Program-made: the position numbers and the translations under genes
The notes under the pieces: generated by a model
Told to the model about the DNA's origin: nothing
The model's input: only the letters and a program-made list of their open reading frames with translations
The model's database searches: none
NCBI GenBank assembly: GCA_020205615.1
Contig: CM035170.1
Span: forward strand, 119,607,674-119,671,673
Length of the DNA: 64,000 nucleotides
Direction of reading: 5' to 3'
Source of the DNA: Panax quinquefolius
Taxonomy: Eukaryota; Streptophyta; Magnoliopsida; Apiales; Araliaceae
Shown: positions 24,373 through 35,885 of the stretch, one piece after another
How positions within the stretch are numbered: the stretch's first letter is position 1
Layout: each line of letters starts with the position of its first letter

Positions 24373-27300
24373 TTTATTTATTTATTTTGACATGATTTAA
24401 AATTGATGCTTCTTAGATATTTGTCCTCATAAAGCCTAAATATTTTTCCTTGTATAGTCAAATTTGAAAGTTGTTATAACGAACTGACAGTGTATGACTA
24501 TATTCTATTTGTTTTTGAATTCCTTTTTAATTTCATTGAAGTATGGATTGTCTAGATATTTGTTATCTTCACACACATACTAGCTTGTTTCCACACCATG
24601 TTGCAAAGTTATAACTGTTTGAAGCTTGTTATAATATTTACATTCTTATAGTAGGTTGCTATTGTCAAAGATATAAAGGATTCAATGCTTGAAGAAGTGG
24701 ACTTCACAAAGGAGGCTACAAATATAGAGTCCTTTAGGAGATATTTAGAATCTATGGGACTTACAAGGCAAGCCACGGCTCCTAAAGTGTATCAGCAGTG
24801 TAGCACTAGAAGAGTACTGACAATGGAGAGGCTTTATGGAGTTCCTCTTACCGACTTGGACTCAATAATCTCACTTGTTGCAAGTCCAGAGAGCAGTCTT
24901 ATAACTGCCTTAAATGTGTGGTACAGTTCAGTTATAACTGCAGTCCCTTTCCTAGCAAATTGTAATCTAACTTAGATGTGATCTCAAGCTTTGAGAGTTT
25001 TAATTTCTTTGTATGAAATCTATCTGCAGGTTTGGTAGTTTGCTTGCTTGTGAATCCTTCCATGCAGATGTGCATGCAGGCAATTTATGGCTATTACGTG
25101 ATGGTCGTATTGGATTTCTAGACTTTGGTATGCATCTATAGCTTTTGCACCAACTTTATATGGTCTGCTATAACTTTAGATAATTAGTTTTTAGTTACCA
25201 TTTTACGGGATTAACTCTTTACAAGTTGTTCGTTTATGTTTTCCGTGATACTAGTCCAAAAGAAAAAAAAAAAATCGTAATAAGAGCTATTCAAAATGTG
25301 GCATATACATGGTACTGCTAGCTTAGTACACTCATTGTTCTAATGTTGAAGTGACTACGCATCATTCTTACCAAATTTTACTTTGTCGAAACAAAACAAA
25401 TGTGATAACTGAGTGGAAAGAGGTCGTTTCAGCAGGATTTTTATTTATTTCCCTTTTCTTTGAAAGCATTTTTCATTCTTCCTGTAACCATTGAGATTTA
25501 TGTTAAAGGAATTGTTGGACGCATATCGCCAAAAACATGGACTGCTATGGAAGTGTTTTTGGCATCAATCGCGACTGAAGAATATGAGTCGATGGCATCT
25601 GCCTTAATTGAAATGGGTGCTACAAACAAGGATGTGGATTCTAAAGCCTTTGCAAGAGATTTGGAGAAGATATTTTCATCAATAAAGGTAAGCACCATGT
25701 TTACTAGAAGAGATCTTTTGTAACACCCTAGTCACATCGAAAGATATGGAAAATTTTTGTCTGTTTATAAAGAGTTAAGTTACTAACAATGGTACCTTCA
25801 ATCATGACCTTTTGGGTGAGCATGTGGTAGACCCAAGAAAATACTATTGGGCTAGTGGTTTAAGACCTTATTTGGATGGATTTGATTCGAACTTGGGATT
25901 TGACCCGAGATTTGTTTCGGATTCGGGATTTGACCTGGGTTGTTTCATCTTTGGTCTTTGTTGAAAGTCTTTGCGTAAACTTCACCCTTTTTTCTTTTTT
26001 TGCTAAATACGTCACCCTTTTTTCAGTTTGTTCATCACCTTTACATTCTATACAAAAATGATGATTGACGACTGTATGTCTTTATACACTTGGCATAAGA
26101 AAGTTCCAACATGTAAGTGGTACCTTGATGAAAGGAAAAAGAATACACTAATATTTTTCAATTATTACCTTAGAATTACAATTGGTGAGAGTACTTTAAT
26201 ATTAAAACTGATTTGGAGTCAATGTTGTTTTGAATAGTAGGTTGGCCTATTTTGGTGAAAATAAGGGTATTTTTGTCCTACCCAAAAATATGTGATGAGA
26301 AATGTCAAGACTTTTTGGTAGCACTATCGGATGGAAAATTGTAAGAGATTGCAACTTGAGTGGTATAATTTCCTTCGAGATGAAGTTCAGTATTAGATTA
26401 GCTATATTCATTGTATAGTATAATTCCCATATAATCCCATTTACCTAACTTAGCCTAACTATCCTACGATAGTCCCACAAATCAAGCAGAATAGAATCCT
26501 TCCCATATATTAAGGATTAGCAGAATAGAATCCTTCCCATATATTAAGGATTCTCATGTATCAATTAGTTTGTATAAAGAATCCTTCCCATATATTAAGG
26601 ATTCTCATATATCAATTAGTTTGTATAAATATTGACCTTAGAGAAATAAATCTCCAATTCCCTTCTTTATTCTTCCCCATGGCTACCCTTTTCACCTGCT
26701 CTTGCTTCTGCTATAAATCAAATTCCGTCATCAAAAAATCAAATTCCGTCTCCATTATCCTAGCTCGGCGACATAATGATGAATACGATACCCTGCGGAG
26801 CCGTTCGCCTCGTCATCAGACCGCCTCCGGTCCCTCGAACTATCTCCGATGATCATCCACGCCTTGCCCGCCGATCCACACCGCTAATCCTTCGGGATAA
26901 CAAGGCCACCCCGCTTATTGACCGGGCCACCTCGCCTCGATGCCGCCGCTCCAAAAAGCTCTCACGATTTACGAACTATCTCCAAATCGATCCGCTTCCA
27001 CCTCATCATCGATGGCGTTGCTACTAATCCACCGCCGACAAAGCGATTAATCCTAAGTCCGGAAAATATATTCCAGATAACAAGGCCACCCCCGTATCGC
27101 CGATGTTTGGAGCAGGTGAATTCAACACTATCCACCCGCGGGAGACTATCTGCTCGTCAATCGTGGGGTATTGCAGTGCCTCCTCTGGTGGCTCTCTTCG
27201 ACATTTATCCTCTCACGTAATGCTGGGGATGGGGGTGGGCCCGGCCACAAATCAACGACCCTCCGCCCGAGCCTGGCGTACCGGCCGAAACACCGCATCG

Positions 27301-29613
27301 CCGTCTCAACTCCAACTACGATAAGCGATGCATTTTCCTTTTTGACTCAAAGCTCGCCTTGCACCAACGACTTCTCCGAGGCCCGTCACGGTAATCTCGT
27401 CTTATTTTAAAACACTAATAAGAAATAATCAGGCCGCCGGAGGCAACCACCGCAGACACCCGCCCTATATCATCGCCTGCCACCAGCTCATTAAAACCGA
27501 TTTCCGTTCGCTTTCACTCACCCACAATAACGTAACAATTCTTTGATCTTTTCGCCACTTGTGTGGGATATCAATAATCGCCCTCCAGGTCGCGGGGCGA
27601 CCTGGCCACTGCATCCTCCGTGGCTCCTCCGCCACCGGCCGCTTTTATCCCGGCTCCATATCAGCTGTGGGATGGGGGTGCCCCACCTTGCCCTCTACCC
27701 CACTTTGCCAAATCCTGTATTTTAGGAAACATATTAAGCCGCCATTTATTGATTCTTCTAGTCGAACATTATGCGCTTTTGATATTATTCAACTTATGGA
27801 CCTCCCACGGCACCGCCCTGAATACTACCTTCCCGATTTACAAATTTCTTGACCTTTCGAGCACCGCAACCCTATATAAACCCATAAACAAATAAACAAA
27901 ATTTCAATGCATGATGGCTCAAACGACTCGCCTCCCTCGATGGTCCTTCCCCGACTCCACATCGAGGTACTTGACGCGATCCATGCACACTACTTAATGG
28001 TTTGTGAGACCCGAATCTGACCAATCTTCACGCACATTCCTACTACACCTAACGTTTCAATTGTTTATCTATCATTTCCCCATTTTCGAAACTCCCAGAT
28101 ATCCCCAGTGCCTCACTCGTCGATGGATACAATCTGGATGGCAAAATCTAATATCCTCTTATTTTAATTTGAGTTTGCCCGCACTAATAGAAATATAAAT
28201 AGCTTCCCTCTATTACAGAGGGCAAGGAATACTAATTCATGAGGCTACTACCCCTTCCCCTACAGTCACATTACTTTTTTGCTAAATACATCACCCTTTT
28301 TTCTGTTTGTTCATCACCTTTACATTCTATACAAAAATGATGATTGACGACTGTGTGTGATACACTTGGCATAAGAAAGTTCCAACATGTAAGTGATACC
28401 TTGATGAAAGGAAAAAGAATACACAAATATTTTTCAATTATTACCTTAGAAATACAATTGGTGAGAGTACTTTAATATTAAAACTGATTTGGAATCAATA
28501 TTGTTTTGAATAGTAGGTTGGCCTATTTTTGGTGAAAATAAACTCGACATAAGGAGGGCCTTTTCCTGAATCAACGCCAATACGCCGAGGAAATTTTTCC
28601 CATTGTCCTACCCAAAAATATGTGATGAGAAATGTCAAGACTTTTTGGTAGCACTATCGGATGGAAAATTGTAAGAGATTGCAACTTGAGTGGTATAATT
28701 TCCTTCGAGATGAAGTTCAGTCGTATCATAGTGTCCTCTAGAAGCAGCAAAGAAGAAAGTAGAGCCCAATCAGTTATGTTGATTTGTAATGATGACCCAA
28801 CAAGAACTTACTGTAGGCTGCTGGTATAGGACTAAATGACTAATTTAGCATATTTTATTTTACCTAACTTGACTGAACCGAGGATATCATTTTCTGATTG
28901 ATGGTTTCTCACTTTCTCTCATCTTAATGCAGGATTTGGATACAGAAATTGTTGTAGCAACTGCCAGGGGAACAAATACAAATGCAACTGCTGTGTCTGC
29001 CAATCTACTTGTTGACGAAAGGCAGATGAATGCACTATTTCTTGATGTGGTAAGCTCGCTAGCTTCATATATATTTGAGATTGTAGGCAATTCATATTTC
29101 AAGTCTAACACCATGGATCTGTTATATAAACTTGGTTGCTTATCAGTTTCTCCAGGAGTTGCAAAAAAGAGTGTATGCATCGTTAACTTGTATGCAAGAA
29201 ATTAATGAAACTTGGGGTTTTACGAATTAAATTATATGCGAGAAATAAGTTCCTTTCTTAGATTTGATTGTTGGTGGTTCTATAAATTGGAGATTATGAA
29301 GACAAAAATAGGTGATGATATTTGGTCTTGCTGCAATAAATATCAAATATATTTAAAGCTCATGTAGTTTTCCTTTTCCTCGTTATTCTGATTAAACATG
29401 CTACTGATTTCATGCTCTTTTTATGGTCATTAGATTCAAGTTAGTGAATCATATGGGCTGAAGTTTCCTCGGGAGTTTGCACTTCTTATGAAACAACTTC
29501 TCTACTTTGACCGCTACACCCGGTTATTAGCTCCCAACCTAAACATGCTTCAAGATCAGAGAATCTCCATTGTCTCTAATAGAAGAAGCAGCAACAGAAA
29601 CATCTTCCAATAG
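21404..29613 (+). CDS. Plastid ABC1-like kinase (ABC1K9/At5g05200-like)
   Basis: Complete 11-exon gene: 21404-21472, 21660-21774, 22569-22711, 23180-23293, 23514-23702, 23799-23954, 24655-24920, 25030-25127, 25509-25687, 28933-29049 and 29434-29613. The joined 1626 nt give 541 residues without interruption. Residues 1-60 are rich in R and S and poor in acids, as in a chloroplast transit peptide. The ABC1/UbiB atypical kinase fold follows: the family KxGQ motif as [20 protein letters not shown], the loop [14 protein letters not shown]-site lysine in [20 protein letters not shown], catalytic [10 protein letters not shown] and metal-binding DFG in GFLDFGIVGR. Members work on isoprenoid-quinone and lipid metabolism at plastoglobules; the substrate is not known from sequence. 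Length and ends fit Arabidopsis At5g05200 (from memory). The ATG is the first after the leader. Intron 9 is 3.2 kb and full of inserted DNA. Confidence 0.97.
25994..26391. repeat. Direct repeat copy A
   Basis: Runs from TTTTTTGCTAAATAC to GATGAAGTTCAGT and is nearly identical to 28274-28721. It lacks about 60 bp found in the other copy after GGTGAAAATAA. Confidence 0.88.
26392..28273 (+). mobile_element. GC-rich insert, decayed LTR-element-like
   Basis: The insert begins ATTAGATTAGCTATATTCAT and carries a 51-bp tandem repeat (26493-26628). A TATAAATATTGACC promoter-like block follows, then a leader to about 26680, the layout of a Ty1/copia-type LTR end. From about 26760 to 28000 the sequence is much richer in G and C than the rest of the intron. 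Several overlapping frames are present, but none is long or recognisable. No second LTR, integrase or reverse transcriptase is visible. The family is undetermined. Confidence 0.55.
26493..26628. repeat. 51-bp tandem repeat in insert
   Basis: The core AGAATCCTTCCCATATATTA starts at 26493, 26527 and 26578. The last two units span 51 bp each, including CATRTATCAATTAGTTTGTA. The first unit is shortened. Confidence 0.88.
28274..28721. repeat. Direct repeat copy B
   Basis: Second copy of the segment at 25994-26391 in the same orientation. It has an extra ~60-bp block (CTCGACATAAGGAGGGCC to GAGGAAATTTTTCCC). The remainder differs from copy A at only a few positions. Confidence 0.88.
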
Positions 29614-30139
29614 GGGCGTTGCTACAAGATTACAGTAAAAATAATTTTTTTGCTGGTTGGTCTGTAAATCATTCTCTTTTTTACCCACATATATATATTT
29701 ACTCGTACACTAGAAAGACTTCGGGTCTATAAAGAAATCTACCATGTATATATTCTGCTACATATAGAAAATAAATATTACGCACTTCATTCCAATTTAA
29801 ATAATCTCAAGACCTCAGCTAACTAATTTCATTTACTATGCTTCAACAGTTCTTTTTCTGTGTTCTTTTTCATTGATGAGGATTAATGGGAATGAATCAT
29901 CTCTGTCGTATATCAGTAAACACACTAATGACGCCATAAGATTCTAATCATAGAGATGTTTATCCAGAAGTAGACGGTAAATTGCAACATGAAACATAGA
30001 TTCTTATATTTATGTAATCAACTATAATGACAAATGACAAGAATAAACAATGATATAGGACACAGCTCTGTTGAACATCTATGGATACATGGAACAAACA
30101 ACTTCAGCACCTTACTTCACTATAATCCATGACTTGATC
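29614..30139. other. Convergent intergenic/3' UTR interval
   Basis: This lies between the stop codons of the plus-strand kinase gene and the minus-strand EDR4-like gene. It must hold both 3' ends. It is AT-rich with no extra coding signal. Confidence 0.6.
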
Positions 30140-33100
30140 CTATTCATCTGTACTGTAATCTGAATATTTATAGACAAGGCGGCTTGGGGAAGCATATCCC
30201 ATAAGCCGGTGAAGTTGTGAACCGGATGATGGTGACACTTCCTCAATTTCTGATGAAGGCTCGGCTGCATCAAAGGTTTTCACATGATTTTTGTATTTGT
30301 TTGGAAACTCTTTCACAATAATAGACTTCTTCTTTCCCTCTTTCTTGGATTCCAAAGAGCTACTAGATGACATTTTTCTACAATCAGAAATCCTATTCAC
30401 GGTCTCAAATGGAGGAATGAGGGGGAAATGGTCTCCTTCTGTGTAGCAGCTTCTGCAAAATGACTGCCCATAATCATCAGAACATGACACTGGTTCACCG
30501 TGCGGACAATCACTTGAACGAGATGCCGATGCCAAGTTCCTCTTCATTTCTAGTGAAAATTTTAAGACTCTGGAACAAGCACTGCATCTCAACCGATGGC
30601 ATCTCTTTTTAAATAGGAGAAAATCTGCAGGCAGCTGCAGCATTTCGGAGCAACGATAACAGGCAACGATAGGGGCTCCACCTGCTATGGGCAGGAAATG
30701 TTGTTTAGCAGTGGGATGCTTCTTTTTCACCTCGTGATCGTTATACATTTGATCATCCGACTTTGTATCACGGCTCCATAAGGAGAACTCAGAGGGTGTA
30801 TAATAATGCTGAGGACTTGAGGAAGCAGAATGGTAGGGTCTGTAATAGTTCTGTCTGGGGTCAGCCATAGAGTGCCCTTTATTACAGCTGACAACATGTG
30901 GAGGCAGCTGTGCTGAATAATACCTTTCTTGGCGACGACAACGCAAACACACACAATTAACTTGGTGCCTGTGGAGTGCAGTGTGACCTGACAATGATGC
31001 CATTTGTGAGACTTGATTACCTTGTTGGAACCAAGTTACATCTCGACTGTATCTTCCTGGATACCTGTGACAGTTTGAATCAGGATATTTTTCCCTCTCT
31101 GATGCAAAGTGATGATTGTAAGAAGAAATCTGCTCTTCTTTCTTAGCAACTCCGGTAGAAAATCTTCTATGCGGCACCCCTTTCAAAATTTGCATTTTGT
31201 TTAGCTGATCTTGCAGTTCGCAGACCATTCTAAGCAGTTCCAGTTTGTCTGCTTCAGGGGGGTTATCAGGCATCTCAGGCAAATTGTTTTGCCCATACCT
31301 TGAAAAGCTTCCATTTTTGTAGCCAGCTTGGGAACCATTTGAATAGAATGGCAGCCCAGATTGGTATCCATTTGTCTCCCTTCTCATCGTACTTCTAACT
31401 GGATGTCTGCATCTTGTGGGTTCAAGAAATTCATCTTGATGCCACTTGCTTTCCTTTGAGGCAGGACGTTTCTTCCCTGGTAAAATTGACGAAGAATTCA
31501 TTGGTCGATGTTGCTGTTCTGACTCGCTACTCATCACATGATTCACCCTGAATTCATCCCTTTTCGGCAATCTTTTGGTACTACTGGAATCCGCATCCTT
31601 AAAATTTCTCTTCAATAGGTGAAAATGCCTGTTAGGTAGTTGATCATCAGTTTCAGAATTCAGAAGTTGCACCAGCATCATAAGCATAGTAGTTTTTGGC
31701 CGTTGAAGATCTAAGTGTAACACCAAGGTCACTTCTGGAATAGACACGGGGCATGTTTTCCAAGGTATCAACTGAGCTTACACGCTGAAAACCTGAGATA
31801 ATACCATTCTGAGCTTGCTTCTTTGATTCTGTGCAAGGAGACGTGAGATTATCTGCTGAAACACCTTCACTCGAGGGACTCTGAGCTGCGCTGATTTGAT
31901 CCTTGGGCGTCATATCCAGAAAAGTTTCTGAGGTCGGGCTTCTATATATTAAATGACTCTTCATATTCTCATCCACTCCCACTAGTTGTGAAGGATCTTC
32001 AATCTCATGCGAAGTGCATAAAACAGATGAAGAAACCTCCTCAGAAAAACTGGTATTTATAGGCAACTCTAGATCACAATTTTCAGAATCATTTATACCT
32101 CCATCGCTGTTATTTTCTGATGAGTATCGACTTTCAGCCACTTTTCTTGGCGACGACAAAAATGATTCATTCTCATACGTCTGAGATCCTGGTACTGATG
32201 ACTCATTCTCATGACGGTTGAACTCAGATGACGACAATATTTCATTGGAGACACTTATGCCACCAGAATGCTCCCTACCAACATCCTTTGATTCATTACG
32301 ATCCCCTCCTCTGCCACATTGCTCGGAAGGAAATTTATCTTCCTCTGCTTCCATATGTGCTCTAGCTTCTGATGATGAGCTTGCATTCTCGTGACAAGAA
32401 ATGACATCTGAGCAAGGAGATTCATTAGACTGGTTTCCACCACCGAGCCACTCCCTTTTGCAATCCACACCACTTTCACCCTTCTCGCATATTTTGTCTA
32501 AATCAGATTCATAAGTGGAAAGAATAGTTGCTTTTTCATCTTCAGAAACATTCTCCAGCTCATTTTTCTGGGTAGGATCTGCTTCATGTACACGTGCTCC
32601 TGCGTCTTGGCTGTCTTTTTTCCGATTTTTAGCTGTAAACATATAAAAAGTATTTGAGTATTGAAACTCAAACGAGTAGTAGAAAAAACAGATAGTGAAG
32701 GATTTTAATCAAGGAACCATAACCAAGGACGTGAATCATAGAGATGTTCAATCATAAATCAGCAAGAAAGTAAGGATCCCTTCACCAGGGAGTGTCCTGC
32801 TCCTATATCAAAAACAGTTGTAATCCAACAAGTGTAAATGTGATTTGAGTTAATCTCATATACTGAGATTATGAAAAAATATTCACTTGAGAAGCCAAAG
32901 TAGCTGGTATTAAGGTATGTTGAATTAACTAGACTTGTATTTCATGAAACTTTTAATAAACCTAACCTCTCCCATCACGGAGTGTTCATTTGTTGTGACA
33001 ATGACAGGCCATTCATTCCACTAAAAATTTGAACTGAATTGAAAGAAGAATATTACCTTGCAGTACTGTACCACATCCTCCACACTTGTAAACAGGAACT

Positions 33101-33165
33101 TCAGCCAGCTCAGGAAGAACCTGCCGGCATCTTGGACATCTAACCCGTTGAACTTCAGTATTCAT
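30140..33165 (-). CDS. EDR4-like zinc-ribbon protein, one apparent frameshift
   Basis: Relative of ENHANCED DISEASE RESISTANCE 4 (At5g05190), which in Arabidopsis restrains salicylate-dependent powdery mildew resistance together with EDR1 and clathrin. Minus-strand exons are 33165-33057 and 32632-30140, joined GCAAG/GTAATA to TTTACAG/CTAAAA. The N-terminus has the family zinc ribbon (VRCPRCRQVLPEL, YKCGGCGTVLQAKNR). A long acidic/serine region follows, then a coiled-coil-like ELLRMVCELQDQLNKMQ. The DUF3133 C-terminal zinc ribbon comes next: GGAPIVACYRCSEMLQLPAD, then CHRLRCSACSRVLKF. The end is YKYSDYSTDE. Counting out one base near 31655 gives about 866 codons. As it stands, the first frame stops at 31653 right after YAYDAGATSEF, and the homologous continuation ETDDQLPNR is in the next frame. 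MNTEV was chosen as the start because an upstream in-frame ATG at 33258 lies before a good acceptor (GTAGCCCAG, exon start 33240). Confidence 0.93.
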
Positions 33166-33239
33166 CTGACTATGGTCATTCCCACTTTCATGCGACTCAG
33201 CTGTAACATTCCCACCACTTTCTGCAGCGATCAGCTGTA

Positions 33240-33732
33240 ACTGGGCTACAGACCACAAGCAATATCATAGCAAAAACTAAACTGAAACCAATATTTGAAT
33301 CAATTAAGATGTTGGCTTAATTTCTACTACATACAACACAGTATGAGAATTGACATTTAAGCTAACATTGTTTCATCATCTCAATTGTAGATGTCAACTA
33401 GCTGTTGAATATTTTGGTTTCTTAACAGTTATTAATCCAAATATCTATATATGGAATGTCATTTGTAGAAAACAATTGACATCTCATTTCTGGCTTCACA
33501 ATTTTAGCTGCTTTATATCAACTCAAACTTTCAAAATACAAGAGCTGCAAACCACATAAATCAGACACAGATTTTTAAATGTCAAAGTAAAGACTTAGCA
33601 AAATAGTAAACATCATTACCATTCATATATTATATATATATATATATATATCATATATATATGTGAGACAGTTTTTCCTGTGGATTATACATCATTTAAT
33701 TAATTTGTAAAGACTGGTTTCATCCACAATGT

Positions 33733-33803
<71 letters not shown>

Positions 33804-34700
33804 GTTATGACAGCCCCAGAATTTGAAAAAGACACAGAAGGAGAGAAAAATCAAAAACCACTCAAAGGGTATTTTATTTTTTAAAGTCCTTACTATTGAG
33901 GGATATCATTATAAGTACGAATGAATTTCATAACCAACATCAATAATATCTCAATTACAATATCTAGTAAACTAGAGCTAATGGGTGAAAATATTGCAAG
34001 TACAGCTAGCCTCAAATAAGGAGGAAATACAAACTCACAACGGGAAAGGGGTTAGAATCAAAACTAGTAGCGGTCCCAGCAGCAAGACTCCGGTACTATG
34101 TAATTCATTCTATGAGATAAATGACCAAATTACACCGCAAGAAAGTAGTAAAGTAGGCAGATTAACATGAACCATATCTGTAAATAGGTCAATCAAGTAA
34201 TAAAACTAGTCAACCATATCATGGATATGCAATTGCCAAATCACAATTGGAACAAAATCTGGAAGTCCGTGGAAGCACTTTCAAAAGCTAAATATGTAAC
34301 ATATAAAATTAGTACTTTGAAGAAAACAAACCAACCTATACAGAATATGCACAACCAATACCTCTAAAGGTCTAATTTCAAACTATATATACGATTCTAT
34401 GCATTTTAAATCTATTAACATATACAGTATATATAAGAAATGAGTTGAAGCTAGCAGTGTTATTTGGAGGAGGAAGGGCGCACCTCGAAAGACCGAATTT
34501 TTTGCTGGAATTGAACGGATTTTCGTATATGATGCTTCTTAAATTCTCTCGTATATGTCAACGACTAAAAAATGAAAGTGTTTTTCTCTCTTTTTGTGTG
34601 GTGGAGAAAAGAAAACAGAGGAAGAAGAGAAGAATTAAAGAGAGAGACCGGGAAGTTTAATGAAGTTTAAGAAGTCTAAACCTATTTATATTCTTCTAAT
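33240..34700 (-). promoter_or_regulatory. EDR4-like leader intron, 5' UTR exon and TATA box
   Basis: On the minus strand a TATAAATA box (34690-34683) precedes a pyrimidine-rich non-coding exon ending at 34484 (TTTCGAG then GTGCGCCC). A 1.24-kb leader intron reaches the acceptor before 33240. Such an intron upstream of the coding exon is common in plant genes. The intron holds (TA)n at about 33636-33662 and a compound (CA)n(TA)n at about 33732-33800. Confidence 0.6.
33732..33800. repeat. Compound microsatellite (CA)n(TA)n
   Basis: An uninterrupted CA dinucleotide run passes directly into a TA run inside the leader intron of the EDR4-like gene. A similar compound run is in intron 1 of the kinase gene at about 21591-21637. 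Confidence 0.95.
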
Positions 34701-35369
34701 TAGTAAAGGAAATTATTCCAATGGACTTGAAGCCCCTCGCTTTCAATAAATATACTCCTTTTGTTCCTGTTAGGAAAAATAAAAATTCTTTAATTTTAAA
34801 TATTAGTATGAGAGATATACATTTTGATATTTTAAATTTAGTTCATTTTGAAAAGGACAGTTGTATTTTTTTTTTTAATAAGTAGTATAAGTCGGCTTGA
34901 CCTTTGACTGGTAAAGTCAAGGTACCAACTGTAATGTGGCAGGTGGCAATAATGCAATATGAAGTAAAGGGCCGGGTTCAAAAATAAGTTGGGCCCAGTT
35001 TCATCTCAAGTTTTAATTTTGAAGAGTGGTGTTGATCAATCCGATCCATGCCAAAACTATCCTCCTTTCTTTTCTTTTGAAGATTACTACAACAATTAAG
35101 CCCCTCTCCTCCATCTCTCTCATGGACGGACTTTGTGTTTTTCTATTCAAAGTCAAATTTTGTAAGAAAAACTGAGTTCAAGGATGCAAATGAAAAAAAA
35201 AACAGAATTTGTGAGCCCAAGTAGTAAAGCAAATCACAAGATATAATAGTAGTACTAATATATATATATGTCATGGGGCCGGGCCGGACCATGCACCATC
35301 TTATTCTGCGCACCAACAAATCTGTCCGCAGGGCAGGATGCTAAAAGAGAAACAGACTATTACTTTATT
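34701..35369. other. Intergenic, no gene seen
   Basis: AT-rich DNA upstream of the EDR4-like promoter. A poly-T tract is at about 34868 and a short GC-rich patch at about 35275-35335. No coding signal. Confidence 0.5.
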
Positions 35370-35619
35370 TACTCCCTCCTATTCAGATTAAATGTCTTTT
35401 TAGAGTTAAACACACTTATTAAAAAATAACACAAAATATCTTTTGTATTCCTAATTAATTATTTCTCTCTCCACAATAGTTCATGGAATTGCATTTACTA
35501 AGCATATTAAATAGAGAGGTAAATTAGGAAAAAATAGTGCAATATTGCATAGGGACTCTCTATATATAGAATAAAATGAAACTCTCTAAAAAGACATTTA
35601 ATCTGAATAGGAGGGAGTA
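35370..35619. mobile_element. Stowaway-like MITE 1
   Basis: A 250-bp element with TA at both ends and perfect inverted ends of about 36 bp. They run from TACTCCCTCCTATTCAG to TCTTTTTAGAG on the left, mirrored at 35581-35619. TACTCCCTCC ends and the TA target are typical of Tc1/mariner-derived Stowaway MITEs. No transposase inside. Confidence 0.92.
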
Positions 35620-35625
35620 CTAAAG

Positions 35626-35885
35626 TACTCCCTCTGTCCCTATTTAAATGACCTTTTAGAGATGGACACACCCATTTAGATAATAATTGGAAAGTATTAA
35701 ATATAGTACTCAATTGTCTATAATACCCTTAAATTATTAATGAGTTTAAAGTACCAAAAAAATAGGTAGAGTAATGAGGGATATTTTTGGAAAAATTATA
35801 ATTAATTTTCCTAGATTTAAACAAACGTAAAATAATTATGGACAAATAAAAAAATTTAAAACGTCATTTAAATAGGGACGGAGTA
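35626..35885. mobile_element. Stowaway-like MITE 2
   Basis: A 260-bp element beginning TACTCCCTCTGTCCC and ending AATAGGGACGGAGTA, with inverted ends extending through TATTTAAATGAC. It belongs to a different subfamily from MITE 1 and starts 7 bp after it. Confidence 0.92.

Larger units (their letters stand above)
25688..28932. other. Intron 9 of the kinase gene, swollen by insertions
   Basis: A TGTAACACCCTAGTCACATCG start at about 25722 resembles the 5' end of a gypsy LTR (fragment to about 25990). Two direct copies of a ~400-450-bp segment follow at 25994-26391 and 28274-28721. Between them is a 1.9-kb insert. After the second copy, ordinary intron sequence leads to the acceptor TTAATGCAG at 28932. 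Confidence 0.75.

Noticed and set aside
26556..27895. Cluster of overlapping plus-strand open frames in intron 9 of the kinase gene
   Set aside because: The frames overlap in all phases, are short, and owe their openness to high GC content. No domain is recognisable, and the region is an insert.
33166..33258. Upstream in-frame ATG for the EDR4-like gene
   Set aside because: A good splice acceptor (GTAGCCCAG) just before 33240 puts that ATG in the leader intron. The family zinc ribbon normally begins within about ten residues of the start.
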